Source of the DNA: a candidate division KSB1 bacterium
GTDB taxonomy: Bacteria > Zhuqueibacterota > Zhuqueibacteria > Zhuqueibacterales > Zhuqueibacteraceae
Direction of reading: 5' to 3'
DNA length: 64,000 bases
Assembly (NCBI GenBank): GCA_034506255.1
Contig: JAPDPX010000006.1
Span: forward strand, 62,001 to 126,000
In this document: piece by piece, positions 36,098 through 44,678 of the stretch
How positions within the stretch are numbered: the stretch's first letter is position 1
Layout of the letters: the number at the start of each line of letters is the position of its first letter
Notes under the pieces: generated by a model
The model's database searches: none
Seen by the model: the letters and a program-made list of their open reading frames with translations, nothing else
What the model was told of the DNA's origin: nothing
Program-made: the position numbers and the translations under genes

Positions 36098-37174
36098 TCA
36101 CGCAGATGCGGAACGATTGCGGTCTTCCAGACCCAGCACTTCGTCGACCAAATACAGCGGCCGGCGCTTGACCTCGTCGAAAATCCGCCCCAAATATTCG
36201 CCAATGATCCCGATCGTGATCAGTTGAATGCCTCCCAAAAACAGCACGGTGATGATGATGCTGGCAAAACCCGGCACGTAGGAGCTGGGCACGAACAGAC
36301 GGCGGTAGAGCTGCACCAGCGCCATCACGAATGACAAGCCGGAGGTGAGAAAGCCCAAAATCGCAGCCATGCGCAGCGGGGCGTGGGAGAAGGATACAAA
36401 ACCGTCGAGCGCCAGTGTGAGCAATTTATAAAGCGTGTAATGTGTCCTGCCGGCATACCGCTCATCCCGCTCGTACGCCAGACCGGTTTGCCGGAAGCCG
36501 ACCCAACTGCGAATGCCGCGCACAAAACGATTGCGCTCCGGCAGGGAGCGAATCACCCGCACCACCTTTTGATCCATGATGCAAAAATCGCCGCTGTCCA
36601 GCGGAATGTCGATATCGGCGATGCGCTTGATCAGGCGGTAAAACAGGGCGTAGGCGGCGCGTTTGAAAATGTTCTCCTTGCGCTTGGTGCGAATCGCATA
36701 CACCACGTCATGGCCCTCCTGCCACTTGGCAATGAACTGCGGCAGGCACTCGGGCGGATCCTGCAAATCTGCATCCATCACAATGACCGCGTCGCCGGCG
36801 GCGAAATCCAGGCCGGCGCTCACCGCTGTCTGATGGCCGAAATTGCGGGTAAAACTCACGAGCTTGACCCGCGCATCCTGTTGATGCAGACTGCGCAGGA
36901 TTTCCCGCGAGCGGTCGCGGCTGCCATCATTGACAAAAATGATCTCATAAGGCTCTCCAAGCGCACTCAACACCCTGGTCAAACGCTGATAAATCTGCAG
37001 GAGATTTTCTTCTTCATTGTAAACCGGCAGCACGATGGAATAGCGGACGCTCCCGCGGGCGGCGGTGTCGTGCGCACGGCCAATGCGGGCGCTGTTTTCC
37101 GCGGTGGTGGAGCCGGTGCCATTACCGAGACCGGTGTCGCGCTGCACGGACGGAATTGAAGGGTTCATAGGCAT
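36098..37174 (-). CDS. Glycosyltransferase family 2, polyprenyl-phosphate sugar transferase type (ArnC/GtrB-like)
   Basis: A 358-residue GT2 with two C-terminal transmembrane helices (about 275-297 and 305-330). Motifs are VLPVYNEEENLLQIY (48-62), VNDGSRDRS (81-89), DXD at D134-A-D136 in VMDADLQDPPE, and the ArnC/GtrB-like SGDFCIMDQKVV. This group forms undecaprenyl-phosphate-linked sugars at the cytoplasmic face. The first 45 residues are a disordered extension; ATG 37174 and ATG 37168 compete as start. Its partners are the small DMT protein downstream and the GT39-like enzyme upstream. Confidence 0.9.
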   Translation of the reverse strand: MPMNPSIPSVQRDTGLGNGTGSTTAENSARIGRAHDTAARGSVRYSIVLPVYNEEENLLQIYQRLTRVLSALGEPYEIIFVNDGSRDRSREILRSLHQQDARVKLVSFTRNFGHQTAVSAGLDFAAGDAVIVMDADLQDPPECLPQFIAKWQEGHDVVYAIRTKRKENIFKRAAYALFYRLIKRIADIDIPLDSGDFCIMDQKVVRVIRSLPERNRFVRGIRSWVGFRQTGLAYERDERYAGRTHYTLYKLLTLALDGFVSFSHAPLRMAAILGFLTSGLSFVMALVQLYRRLFVPSSYVPGFASIIITVLFLGGIQLITIGIIGEYLGRIFDEVKRRPLYLVDEVLGLEDRNRSASA

Positions 37175-37270
37175 CTGTCTCGCTGAACTGGGGAACATCA
37201 CGCGCGCGGGGAGTTGCCCCCTGGCCGGTTCGGGCCGTATAAAAATTCCCCCCTGAACCACTTCGCCGGC

Positions 37271-38977
37271 TCAGGGCGACTCTTCCGGCCGCGCTGCGGG
37301 GCTGCGGTCAACGGCCGGTTCAAAAAGGTAGATGATCGTTCGCAAACCGGGGGCCGGGCTTTGGTCGTAGATCGCATGCAACTCCGGTGGCGCGGTCGCG
37401 GGCTCGTTCAACTGCTGCAGGTTGGGAAAGTGCGCGGCATACCGCTCCGCCCATACCACATGGGTGACGCCGCGATACCCGGCATATTGCACGAGCCGCG
37501 GCCATTCGTTTTGCGAAAAGGTGGCGCCCGAACGAATGTTATGATTGCCGGCGTAGAAGTTCACCGCCTTGTTGTAGCTCATCAGCACCGGCGTCTTACT
37601 GGTGTGCCGGCGCAACCATTTCCCCGCCTGCTTAAGCTCAACGGCCTCACTCCAAAAATCGGTATCCAGTGCGCGCCGCTGCACGATGCTGCCGAGCTGG
37701 GTCCCAAAACCGAAGAACAAGACAAAACCAAGCACGCCACTCCAGGCGCAACGCTGCCGGCCGGCATCGCTCCAGCGAGCGCCCCGCCGGCTCTGGCACA
37801 ACCCTGCTACCAGCCAGTCTTTCAGCAGCACCAGCCCATGGCCGGCCCAAATTATCGCGACCGGCAACAGCGCGATCAAATAACGTTCATTGATGTGAAA
37901 CAGCGGCACGACGATGAACCAGAAGAATCCCAGGCAGCTCAACAAATAAAAGCTCAGTCGTGCCTGCGCCGGCTGCCAGGGGCTGCCAAACAGGCCGAGG
38001 ACAAACGGCACCAGCAAACCCAGGGAGAAGATCGCCGGCAGCTCCGAACGGGTCAGGCGATGGAGGTGGGTTGCATATTTCCGCACCAGCAGTGCCGGCG
38101 AATTCTGGATCGGCAGTCCGCCCTGCCTGGCGGCCGCCTGCACAAAATCACCATCATGATAAATCTGGTCGTTGGGATAAACGCGATTGTCTTCCGAAAG
38201 CGTGTCGAAGGTGCCGAGCTTGCCCGGCGCGAAATATTGCGCCTCGAGTTGCTGCACGGCCGCGCCTTTGGCGCTCAGCGTCCAACGGCCGGTTTCACCA
38301 TGCAGGTAAAAAATGTAGGGCAGTGCGGCCAGCAGCCAGGCGCTGCCGGCCACCACGGCCAAACGCATCACGCCAAGGCGCCGCGCCCGGAACCAGTCCC
38401 CGACCGTCAACAGCGTTACAAACAGGACAAAGACCAGCAGGAAGCCGACGCCTTCCGGCCTGGTCAAATAGGCCAGCCCCCAGCACAAACCGGCAAGCAG
38501 GGCACGTCTTGCCGAGTCGCGTTTGAGACTTTCCCAGCCGCACCATAAACCCAGTGTGGCAAACAGCATGTAAACGGGTTCGGCCAGAGCACTGGTGGCA
38601 CCGAACGCCAAAGGCGGATAGAAGGCCACAAGCGCCGCGGCCCCCCTGGCACTGTTTCGGCCAAAGAGATCAACCCCCAGGCGATAAATCGGCCAGAGGA
38701 GCAACCCGCCACAAATAATGTTGACCAGCCGACCGGCCACTTCCAGATCCGGCACCAGCAGGCTCAGCAAGCCACTGAGCGCGGGATACAATGGTGACCA
38801 AAAAGGATGCAGCCAGCCGTGAAAGTTGGCAGTGGCGAAATTGGCCGCGAGATTCAGATAATGCGGTTCATCCCAGCCGATGGCGAAGCGAAAACGCAGG
38901 AGCAACAGCCGAAAGAGCAGCGCGGCTGCCAACAAACCCAGAAAGGGCCAATCCCTCGACTTTTGTGTTGTGTTCAT
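37271..38977 (-). CDS. GT39/ArnT-like membrane glycosyltransferase
   Basis: A 568-residue polytopic enzyme with about 10-12 helices and a soluble C-terminal part. The catalytic acidic pair D36-E37 lies in the first periplasmic loop (GWDEPHYLN), as in ArnT and protein mannosyltransferases. LTRPEGVGFLLV near residue 170 is another family mark. Members use an undecaprenyl- or dolichyl-phosphate sugar as donor and work at the periplasmic face. It is encoded just upstream of the ArnC-like GT2, which could make its donor. A weak ACGGAAG sequence precedes the ATG. Confidence 0.88.
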   Translation of the reverse strand: MNTTQKSRDWPFLGLLAAALLFRLLLLRFRFAIGWDEPHYLNLAANFATANFHGWLHPFWSPLYPALSGLLSLLVPDLEVAGRLVNIICGGLLLWPIYRLGVDLFGRNSARGAAALVAFYPPLAFGATSALAEPVYMLFATLGLWCGWESLKRDSARRALLAGLCWGLAYLTRPEGVGFLLVFVLFVTLLTVGDWFRARRLGVMRLAVVAGSAWLLAALPYIFYLHGETGRWTLSAKGAAVQQLEAQYFAPGKLGTFDTLSEDNRVYPNDQIYHDGDFVQAAARQGGLPIQNSPALLVRKYATHLHRLTRSELPAIFSLGLLVPFVLGLFGSPWQPAQARLSFYLLSCLGFFWFIVVPLFHINERYLIALLPVAIIWAGHGLVLLKDWLVAGLCQSRRGARWSDAGRQRCAWSGVLGFVLFFGFGTQLGSIVQRRALDTDFWSEAVELKQAGKWLRRHTSKTPVLMSYNKAVNFYAGNHNIRSGATFSQNEWPRLVQYAGYRGVTHVVWAERYAAHFPNLQQLNEPATAPPELHAIYDQSPAPGLRTIIYLFEPAVDRSPAARPEESP

Positions 38978-39039
38978 GGGCTTCCGTCAAGCAACAACCT
39001 GCGGGGCGGGTGCGTGCGGGCGCCACGCCGGCAGCCGGC

Positions 39040-40146
39040 TCACTTTTTCTTTCCCAGCATGCGAAGAAAAAGCGCCTCATAATCTTCCGTGATCCGTTCC
39101 CAGGTGTAATCGCGCTTGATGATTTCCACCGCCTTTTTTCCGGCTGCAGCCACGGCTTCGGGATGATCCAGCAGGTATTGCATCTTGTCGGCCAGGTCGC
39201 CGTTGCGCGTGGTGGAAAAGAAATAACCGGCATCCTCGAGCACTTCGCGATGTTCGGGAACATCATTGGCCAGCACACAGTTGCCGAATCCCATGCCCTC
39301 CAGCAGTGCCGGATGGGTGCCCCCCACCTCGGTCGCCTGCACGTAGAAATAGGCATTAGATTGCAATTCTTGATAGCCATGACCGAAAACATAGCCGGTA
39401 AAGATGATGCGGGGATCCCTGGTGGATTTGAGCGCGCGAATATACTCGCTGCTGTAGGGTGCGTCACCGACCACCACCAGCCGCTTGTCGGTTTTGACCT
39501 GCTCAAACGCCTTGACCACCAAATGGGCATTGTTCTCCGGCTCCAGCCGGCTGACATAAAGCACATACTCCTGTGGACGCAGGCCGTATTTCCTGAGCGT
39601 GTCATTGGCCGGCACCTTGGTGGTGGGCGCGCCGTAGGGGATGAACACCGAGTCCTGCTTGAACTTTTCGAGGTAATACTTCTTGATGAACTTCGAATCG
39701 GTCACCACCACATCGGCGAGCTTGGTGGCCAGCCATTCCGAGACCTTGTAGTACCATTGCCCGAGCTTGTTCCATTTTTTGCGCTGCCATTCCAGGCCAT
39801 CGACATTGATCGCGACCTTCTGACCAAACAGACGCGGGATGAGGCAGAAGATCGCGTTGGCGCTGTTGCACACCAGGATGGCATCGTACTTTTCCCGCAG
39901 CGCGGCATGCCAGGCACACAGAAAAGTGTGCGCCACCGTGTCGAGGTATTTATGGCTGATGGTCGGCAGAATGATCAACCGCACGCCGTGATAGTAGGGA
40001 TCGCGGTACTTGATGTTGTTCGAGCGGCCATAAACCGTCACCTGGTGACCGCGTTTCACCAGTCGCGTAGCAACCTGTTCCGCGAAAGTTTCAAAGCCCC
40101 CATAGTTTGCCGGTATCCCCCGAATTCCCATGAAGGCCAGATTCAT
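39040..40146 (-). CDS. DUF1972/GT4 glycosyltransferase (rhamnosyltransferase-like)
   Basis: A 368-residue GT-B enzyme starting MNLAFMGIRGIPANYGGFETFAE, the hallmark of the DUF1972 N-terminal domain found in Cps2T-like rhamnosyltransferases. The WQRKKW and ADVVVTDSKFIKKYYLEKF stretches are typical. The donor domain includes FYVQATEVGGTHPALLEGMGFGNCVLAND with the catalytic Glu. A rhamnosyl donor is a guess from family members. ATG 40146 is chosen over ATG 40176, because residues before it do not match the family. It lies 34 bases after the GT39-like gene upstream. Confidence 0.88.
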   Translation of the reverse strand: MNLAFMGIRGIPANYGGFETFAEQVATRLVKRGHQVTVYGRSNNIKYRDPYYHGVRLIILPTISHKYLDTVAHTFLCAWHAALREKYDAILVCNSANAIFCLIPRLFGQKVAINVDGLEWQRKKWNKLGQWYYKVSEWLATKLADVVVTDSKFIKKYYLEKFKQDSVFIPYGAPTTKVPANDTLRKYGLRPQEYVLYVSRLEPENNAHLVVKAFEQVKTDKRLVVVGDAPYSSEYIRALKSTRDPRIIFTGYVFGHGYQELQSNAYFYVQATEVGGTHPALLEGMGFGNCVLANDVPEHREVLEDAGYFFSTTRNGDLADKMQYLLDHPEAVAAAGKKAVEIIKRDYTWERITEDYEALFLRMLGKKK

Positions 40147-40180
40147 AAGCGATCCACTGACTTTCCTGTGTTCCATCTGT

Positions 40181-41887
40181 TCAAAATTGCCTATCCAGTT
40201 GCGCCTCACCCACCGGACGGGGCGGGTAACGATAAACCAGCACTGTATTGTTGGCGGTGGTGAGCGTGCGCTCAAAATGGGAGAGGATGAACTCGCGCAG
40301 CGGCACCGGCACGAACACCGGCGCCTCCAGCAGCTTGTAGTGCTGGCCAAGCATCCAAACCGTCCGGCCCTGCGCCGTCACCTGCTGCAACTGCGCCAGG
40401 TCTTTGATGAAGGGTCTGCCCGAGTAGAGATCGAACGGTTCCCCGGCGGCGTCGCGGAGCTGGTTTTCGAGTGCCAGATCAAGATCGGCAAAATTGAGAT
40501 CATAATCCACCCGGCCGAGATAATGCAGCGTACCGAGCGCGTCGGTGGAGATGATCACATCGGTGCTGTCGCTGTGTTCGCGCACAAAGCGGCAGGCCTC
40601 GCGCCATTCTTCCATGTACATCGCGCCGTTGAAGCTGCCATCAGGGCTGAAGGGAATGGCGCGCGCCAGCCGCACCGCGGGGGTGAGCGGCAGCCAGGCC
40701 AGAAAAACGCCGGCAATGATCGCGCTCACCAGCCCCGGCCGCAGTCGCGTCCGCGCAAACCAGCGCTGCCGGATGGTCTCAGCTTCCTGGTGCATGAGGT
40801 TCGCAAAGGCAAAGGCACACACCATGATGAAGAATCCATAGACATGAAACAGGTATTGAAAATGCCGGTACGCGAACACCGTCATGAACAGCAACAGGGT
40901 GCCGAGAAACAGCGACAGCACATAGAGGCCGGCGCGGTGGGCGCGGCCGAGAATTTGATAGGCGCCGATCACGAACAACAGCCCCAGAGGAAACTGATAG
41001 TGATCGAAGAGAAAATCGACCAGCAGCATGCGCCGCTGGAAGCGCGTACCCTCCGCCCATTTCGGCATGAAACCCAGGGCATAATCGACGAAAGCGCGCA
41101 GCGAGGGCAGTGCCAGCAGCGCCAGCAGCGGCACGAAAACCAGCAGCCAAAAGGTGATGAAGTATTTGCTGCGCACCATGGCCGTCACGCCCTGCTGCCG
41201 CCAGTGCACCACGGACTGCAGGCCGGTATAGCACAGCACACCCGCCATAAACAGCGCGGTGAGATCATGCACCTGAAAGGAACACCACAGCAGCACGGCG
41301 GCCGTCAACAGCCAAAACAGATTCAAATTCCAACGGTCCAGAAAACGTTGCAACCGGCCCGCCGGCACCAGCTTGTGTTGCCATGCCGCAAAACGGCCGC
41401 GGGCATCGTTCTCGAAGCCGCGATAAAAGGCGTAGCTTGCCAGCAGAAACAGCAATTGAAAAAGGGTGTACATGCGCGATAGACGCGACCACCCGATGGC
41501 GAAGGGCGAGATCGCGGTGAAGAGCGCAGCCAGCAGCGCCGTTTGCCCGCCAAAGAAGCGCCGGGCAACCCAGAACACGGCGGCGATGCCCAGCACGCCC
41601 AACAGCGCGCTCGGCAACCGCAGACTGAACTCACCCTCCCCCAACAGGCGAAAGGACAGGCTCACCAGCTTCGAATACCACAGCGCGCGCTCATTGGGTT
41701 CGCCCGAGGGGAAAACTGCCCGGCCGTTTGCGTTGAGCGATTGCGCGGCATAATAGTGGTTCAGCTCGTCGATCCAGATGCTGGGCACTGCCAACTGATA
41801 AAAACGGAGGAATGCGCCCAGTCCGCAGCAACCAGCCAGGAGCAACAGGGCGGTCAACGAAAGCGGATTTTTGTCGAGATGGTTCAT
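40181..41887 (-). CDS. GT39/GT83-like membrane glycosyltransferase
   Basis: A 568-residue polytopic protein with about 11 helices. The acidic pair D40-E41 occurs in the first loop (SIWIDELNHYY), and PFAIGWSRLSRMYTLFQLLFLL near 150 fits the family's IxSRxxRxY-like arrangement. C-terminal about 130 residues are soluble and periplasmic. It probably transfers a sugar from a polyprenyl-phosphate donor; the acceptor is unknown. It is encoded between two GT4 genes and is the second clear GT39-like enzyme in the locus. Confidence 0.85.
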   Translation of the reverse strand: MNHLDKNPLSLTALLLLAGCCGLGAFLRFYQLAVPSIWIDELNHYYAAQSLNANGRAVFPSGEPNERALWYSKLVSLSFRLLGEGEFSLRLPSALLGVLGIAAVFWVARRFFGGQTALLAALFTAISPFAIGWSRLSRMYTLFQLLFLLASYAFYRGFENDARGRFAAWQHKLVPAGRLQRFLDRWNLNLFWLLTAAVLLWCSFQVHDLTALFMAGVLCYTGLQSVVHWRQQGVTAMVRSKYFITFWLLVFVPLLALLALPSLRAFVDYALGFMPKWAEGTRFQRRMLLVDFLFDHYQFPLGLLFVIGAYQILGRAHRAGLYVLSLFLGTLLLFMTVFAYRHFQYLFHVYGFFIMVCAFAFANLMHQEAETIRQRWFARTRLRPGLVSAIIAGVFLAWLPLTPAVRLARAIPFSPDGSFNGAMYMEEWREACRFVREHSDSTDVIISTDALGTLHYLGRVDYDLNFADLDLALENQLRDAAGEPFDLYSGRPFIKDLAQLQQVTAQGRTVWMLGQHYKLLEAPVFVPVPLREFILSHFERTLTTANNTVLVYRYPPRPVGEAQLDRQF

Positions 41888-41948
41888 AATCAGGTGTTTT
41901 GCACGTCAGTCTGTTTCCCTCCCGGCAGCAACCGCGGGTGCCGGCGCT

Positions 41949-43181
41949 TCATTGCGACGCGTTCATCGCGGCCGGCGGCAAGTTGTCGGGGGCGGTGCCG
42001 GCAGTCGAACATTCTCCCCGGCCAGGCAGCAACTGCAGCAGCCGCTTTTGATATTGTGCGGCGATGGTTTGCCATTGATACTCTTCCGCCACCTTGCGAT
42101 ACGCCCGGCGCGCCATGGCCTGCCCATCGATCGTGCCCTGGACCATCTGCATGATCGCCTGCATGAATTCGTCCCAATCGTCGGCGATGACGATTTCCCT
42201 GCCCTTCACAAAATTCAGGCCTTCCGCGGCCACGCTGGTGGCGACGATCGGCCGGGCATGCGCCGCATATTCGAGAATCTTCAGGCGCGTGCCGGAGCCG
42301 GAGCGCAACGGTGCGATGCAAACGGTCGCGTGCTGCAGCAGGGGCTGCAGGTCATCCACAAAGCCGGTGAAGGCGAGCCCCTGCCCGACGCGGCTGTAGT
42401 CCGGTTGCTGCGGCCCGCCCACGACCACGAACACCAGGTCACGATCGCGGGATTGTGCGCGCGGCGCCAGCTCTTCGCGCAGCACGCGAATGGCTTCGGC
42501 GTTGGGGGGATAGTCGGTCTTGCCGAGAAACAGCGCGAGTTTTTTGCCGCGCAGTGGTTCCGGCAAGGCCGCCGCCGGTGCCTCCCGCCGCGGTGCAGGC
42601 AGAGTGATGCCGTTTGGCACGATCCAAATTTTTTCCGCTGGCGTGTGAAAGCGCTCGGCCAACAGGCGCGCATCGACTTCCGAACACACCACCACGCGGT
42701 CGCAGGCTGCCAGTGCCCGGCGTTCCATCCGCGCCGTGAGGTGCGCCAGCAGGGGCAGGCGGTAGGCACGCTCGACGTAAACCACTTCGATGTTGTGTTC
42801 GACCAAAATCAGCGGCACCCGCCGGGCACGCGCCAGCCGCCAGGCCAGCGGAAACGACCAGAGATGCTCACATTGCACCGCCGCAATCTCCAGTCCGGTG
42901 AGCGCCTGCTGTGCGCGTGCGAACACCGCCGCGCCATAGCATCCCAAAATCGCCGGATTGAAACCGAGCGTCTGCCGGATGAAAGGCGGCGCCTGCCGCG
43001 GCACGAATACGCGATGCGGCAGCTCCTGCTCCTGCGGCGCGGGTGCCAACAGGATGGGGTGCAACGCGGACAAATGGCGCAGCAGGTTCACGATGCGCAC
43101 ATTGGCGCCGGTGTTGTGCGGCACGGTGGCATGATAGGACACGCACAACAAGTGTCGCGATTTTTCCGGCAGGGCGGTCAT
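41949..43181 (-). CDS. Glycosyltransferase family 4 protein
   Basis: A 410-residue GT4 enzyme. The N-terminal domain begins LLCVSYHATVPHNTGANVRIVNLL, with the acceptor loop GANVR, and includes LVEHNIEVVYVERAY. The donor domain shows ALFLGKTDYPPNAEAIRVL and APLRSGSGTRLKILEYAAHARPIVAT, with the catalytic Glu in LKILEYAA. GGAGG lies 4 bases before the ATG, and the ATG overlaps the stop of the upstream flippase gene (ATGA). The C-terminal 25 residues are a low-complexity tail. Confidence 0.9.
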   Translation of the reverse strand: MTALPEKSRHLLCVSYHATVPHNTGANVRIVNLLRHLSALHPILLAPAPQEQELPHRVFVPRQAPPFIRQTLGFNPAILGCYGAAVFARAQQALTGLEIAAVQCEHLWSFPLAWRLARARRVPLILVEHNIEVVYVERAYRLPLLAHLTARMERRALAACDRVVVCSEVDARLLAERFHTPAEKIWIVPNGITLPAPRREAPAAALPEPLRGKKLALFLGKTDYPPNAEAIRVLREELAPRAQSRDRDLVFVVVGGPQQPDYSRVGQGLAFTGFVDDLQPLLQHATVCIAPLRSGSGTRLKILEYAAHARPIVATSVAAEGLNFVKGREIVIADDWDEFMQAIMQMVQGTIDGQAMARRAYRKVAEEYQWQTIAAQYQKRLLQLLPGRGECSTAGTAPDNLPPAAMNASQ

Positions 43182-44671
43182 GCTCCTCCCTTGGCCGCCG
43201 GAGAAGAGACCACGGCAACACGCGCAGCCTCCGGCTGCGGCTTGGACCGGGCGAAGCGGGCCGCGGCCATGGCCCGGAGCTTCATCATGTCTTCGCGATC
43301 GATCTCACCGAACAACCGGAGCAAAACGACATACCCTGCCAGCAACGCGGCAAACTTGACCAGCAACTCCCACGGGCTGGTGGTGGGAAAACAACCGGAA
43401 AGCGCGAAGACGAGCACGGCAGCCGCGCCGGCGCGCAGCAGAGGGGCGGCGTGCAGTGCAATGCCGAACAACCGGGTGACATAATAAGTGTTCGCCAGCA
43501 CGCCGAGCAGCAGGGTTGCGGTGGTGGCCAGGGCTGCGCCCGTGGCGCCCCAACGCGGCACGCCGAACAAATTGAACGCGAGATCGACGGGCAGCAGCAC
43601 GAACACGATCAGCGTGCAGACTTTCATGCCGCCGCCCGCCATCGCCATGGTGTTGATCACCATGAAAACGGCATAAAGCGACAACCCCACCATGAGCAGG
43701 CGCAGGATTTCTCCGGCGCCGGCATAGGCTGCGCCGAAGAACAACACCGCCAGCGCGTCCGCCGAGGAGGACACCAGCGCCAGCAGGGGCAGCACCGCCA
43801 GCAGGGTCAGGCGCAGTGCCTGCCGGATGAGGCGTTCACTTTCCAGGCGCTGGCGCCGGGCCACGGCATGGGAAAGCCCCGGCAACAGTGCACCGGTGAG
43901 CGCGATCGCGAACGAATAGGGAATGCGCGCAATGGTGGACGCGGCAGTGTAGAAACCGACAACCGTGCCGGAGAGATGATACTTGACGACCCAAAGATCG
44001 ATGTAGAAAAACAAATTGACGCCGATCGAATAGAGGATGTTCGGCACGATGAAGTGCAGCAATCCCCTGCGGTCAACCGCGGCGGTGTCATGGGGCAGAC
44101 GGGTCCACCACCAGCCCAGCACCAGGCCGCAGAGGGAGCCGAGGATGTTGCCGACCAGGGCGCCCACCACCCCGAATCCCGCCCACAACAGACCGGCGGT
44201 GAAGAGAAACTTGCTCACCGAATACGTGCCCGCCACCAGTGTCTGCCGGCCGAAATGCTTTTGGCCAATCAACATGCCGGCATAGTACCAATAAAAGCTG
44301 AAGAACAGGACATCGAACAGCGCGATCTGCAGCAGCGGCACCAGCCGGGCATCATTGAAAAAACCGGCGAGCAGCGGCGCCGCGGCGAGTGCCGCGCCCC
44401 ACGCGACGACCGTGTAACCCAACTGCCAGCGCAGCAGCACACGGTGCAGCGCGCCCGCCCTGCCGGGGTCCTCGCCGACATAACGCTGCAGCGCATTGGG
44501 AATGCCGGCCACCACGCACAGCTCGCACACCATGAGCAGCGAGTAGACGATGCCATACACGCCGTACTCCTGCGGGCCCAGCCAGCGCGCCAGCACCACG
44601 CTGATGCCGTAACCGCAGGCGAGAAACAGTCCCTGCCCGATGAGAAGCAGAAAGGTGCCGCGCAGCAACAT
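43178..44671 (-). CDS. Polysaccharide flippase (Wzx-like)
   Basis: A 497-residue membrane protein with about 12-14 helices and a short basic C-terminal tail. The start MLLRGTFLLLIGQGLFLACGYG at 44671 has GGTGAG six bases upstream; the open frame beyond it overlaps the upstream GT4 gene. Features match the Wzx/MATE-like family (LGPQEYGVYGIVYSLLM after helix 1). It is the third flippase gene of the window and lies between two GT4 genes, so it may move the product built by those enzymes. Overlap with the next gene is four bases. Confidence 0.88.
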   Translation of the reverse strand: MLLRGTFLLLIGQGLFLACGYGISVVLARWLGPQEYGVYGIVYSLLMVCELCVVAGIPNALQRYVGEDPGRAGALHRVLLRWQLGYTVVAWGAALAAAPLLAGFFNDARLVPLLQIALFDVLFFSFYWYYAGMLIGQKHFGRQTLVAGTYSVSKFLFTAGLLWAGFGVVGALVGNILGSLCGLVLGWWWTRLPHDTAAVDRRGLLHFIVPNILYSIGVNLFFYIDLWVVKYHLSGTVVGFYTAASTIARIPYSFAIALTGALLPGLSHAVARRQRLESERLIRQALRLTLLAVLPLLALVSSSADALAVLFFGAAYAGAGEILRLLMVGLSLYAVFMVINTMAMAGGGMKVCTLIVFVLLPVDLAFNLFGVPRWGATGAALATTATLLLGVLANTYYVTRLFGIALHAAPLLRAGAAAVLVFALSGCFPTTSPWELLVKFAALLAGYVVLLRLFGEIDREDMMKLRAMAAARFARSKPQPEAARVAVVSSPAAKGGA

Positions 44672-44678
44672 GAGAAGC

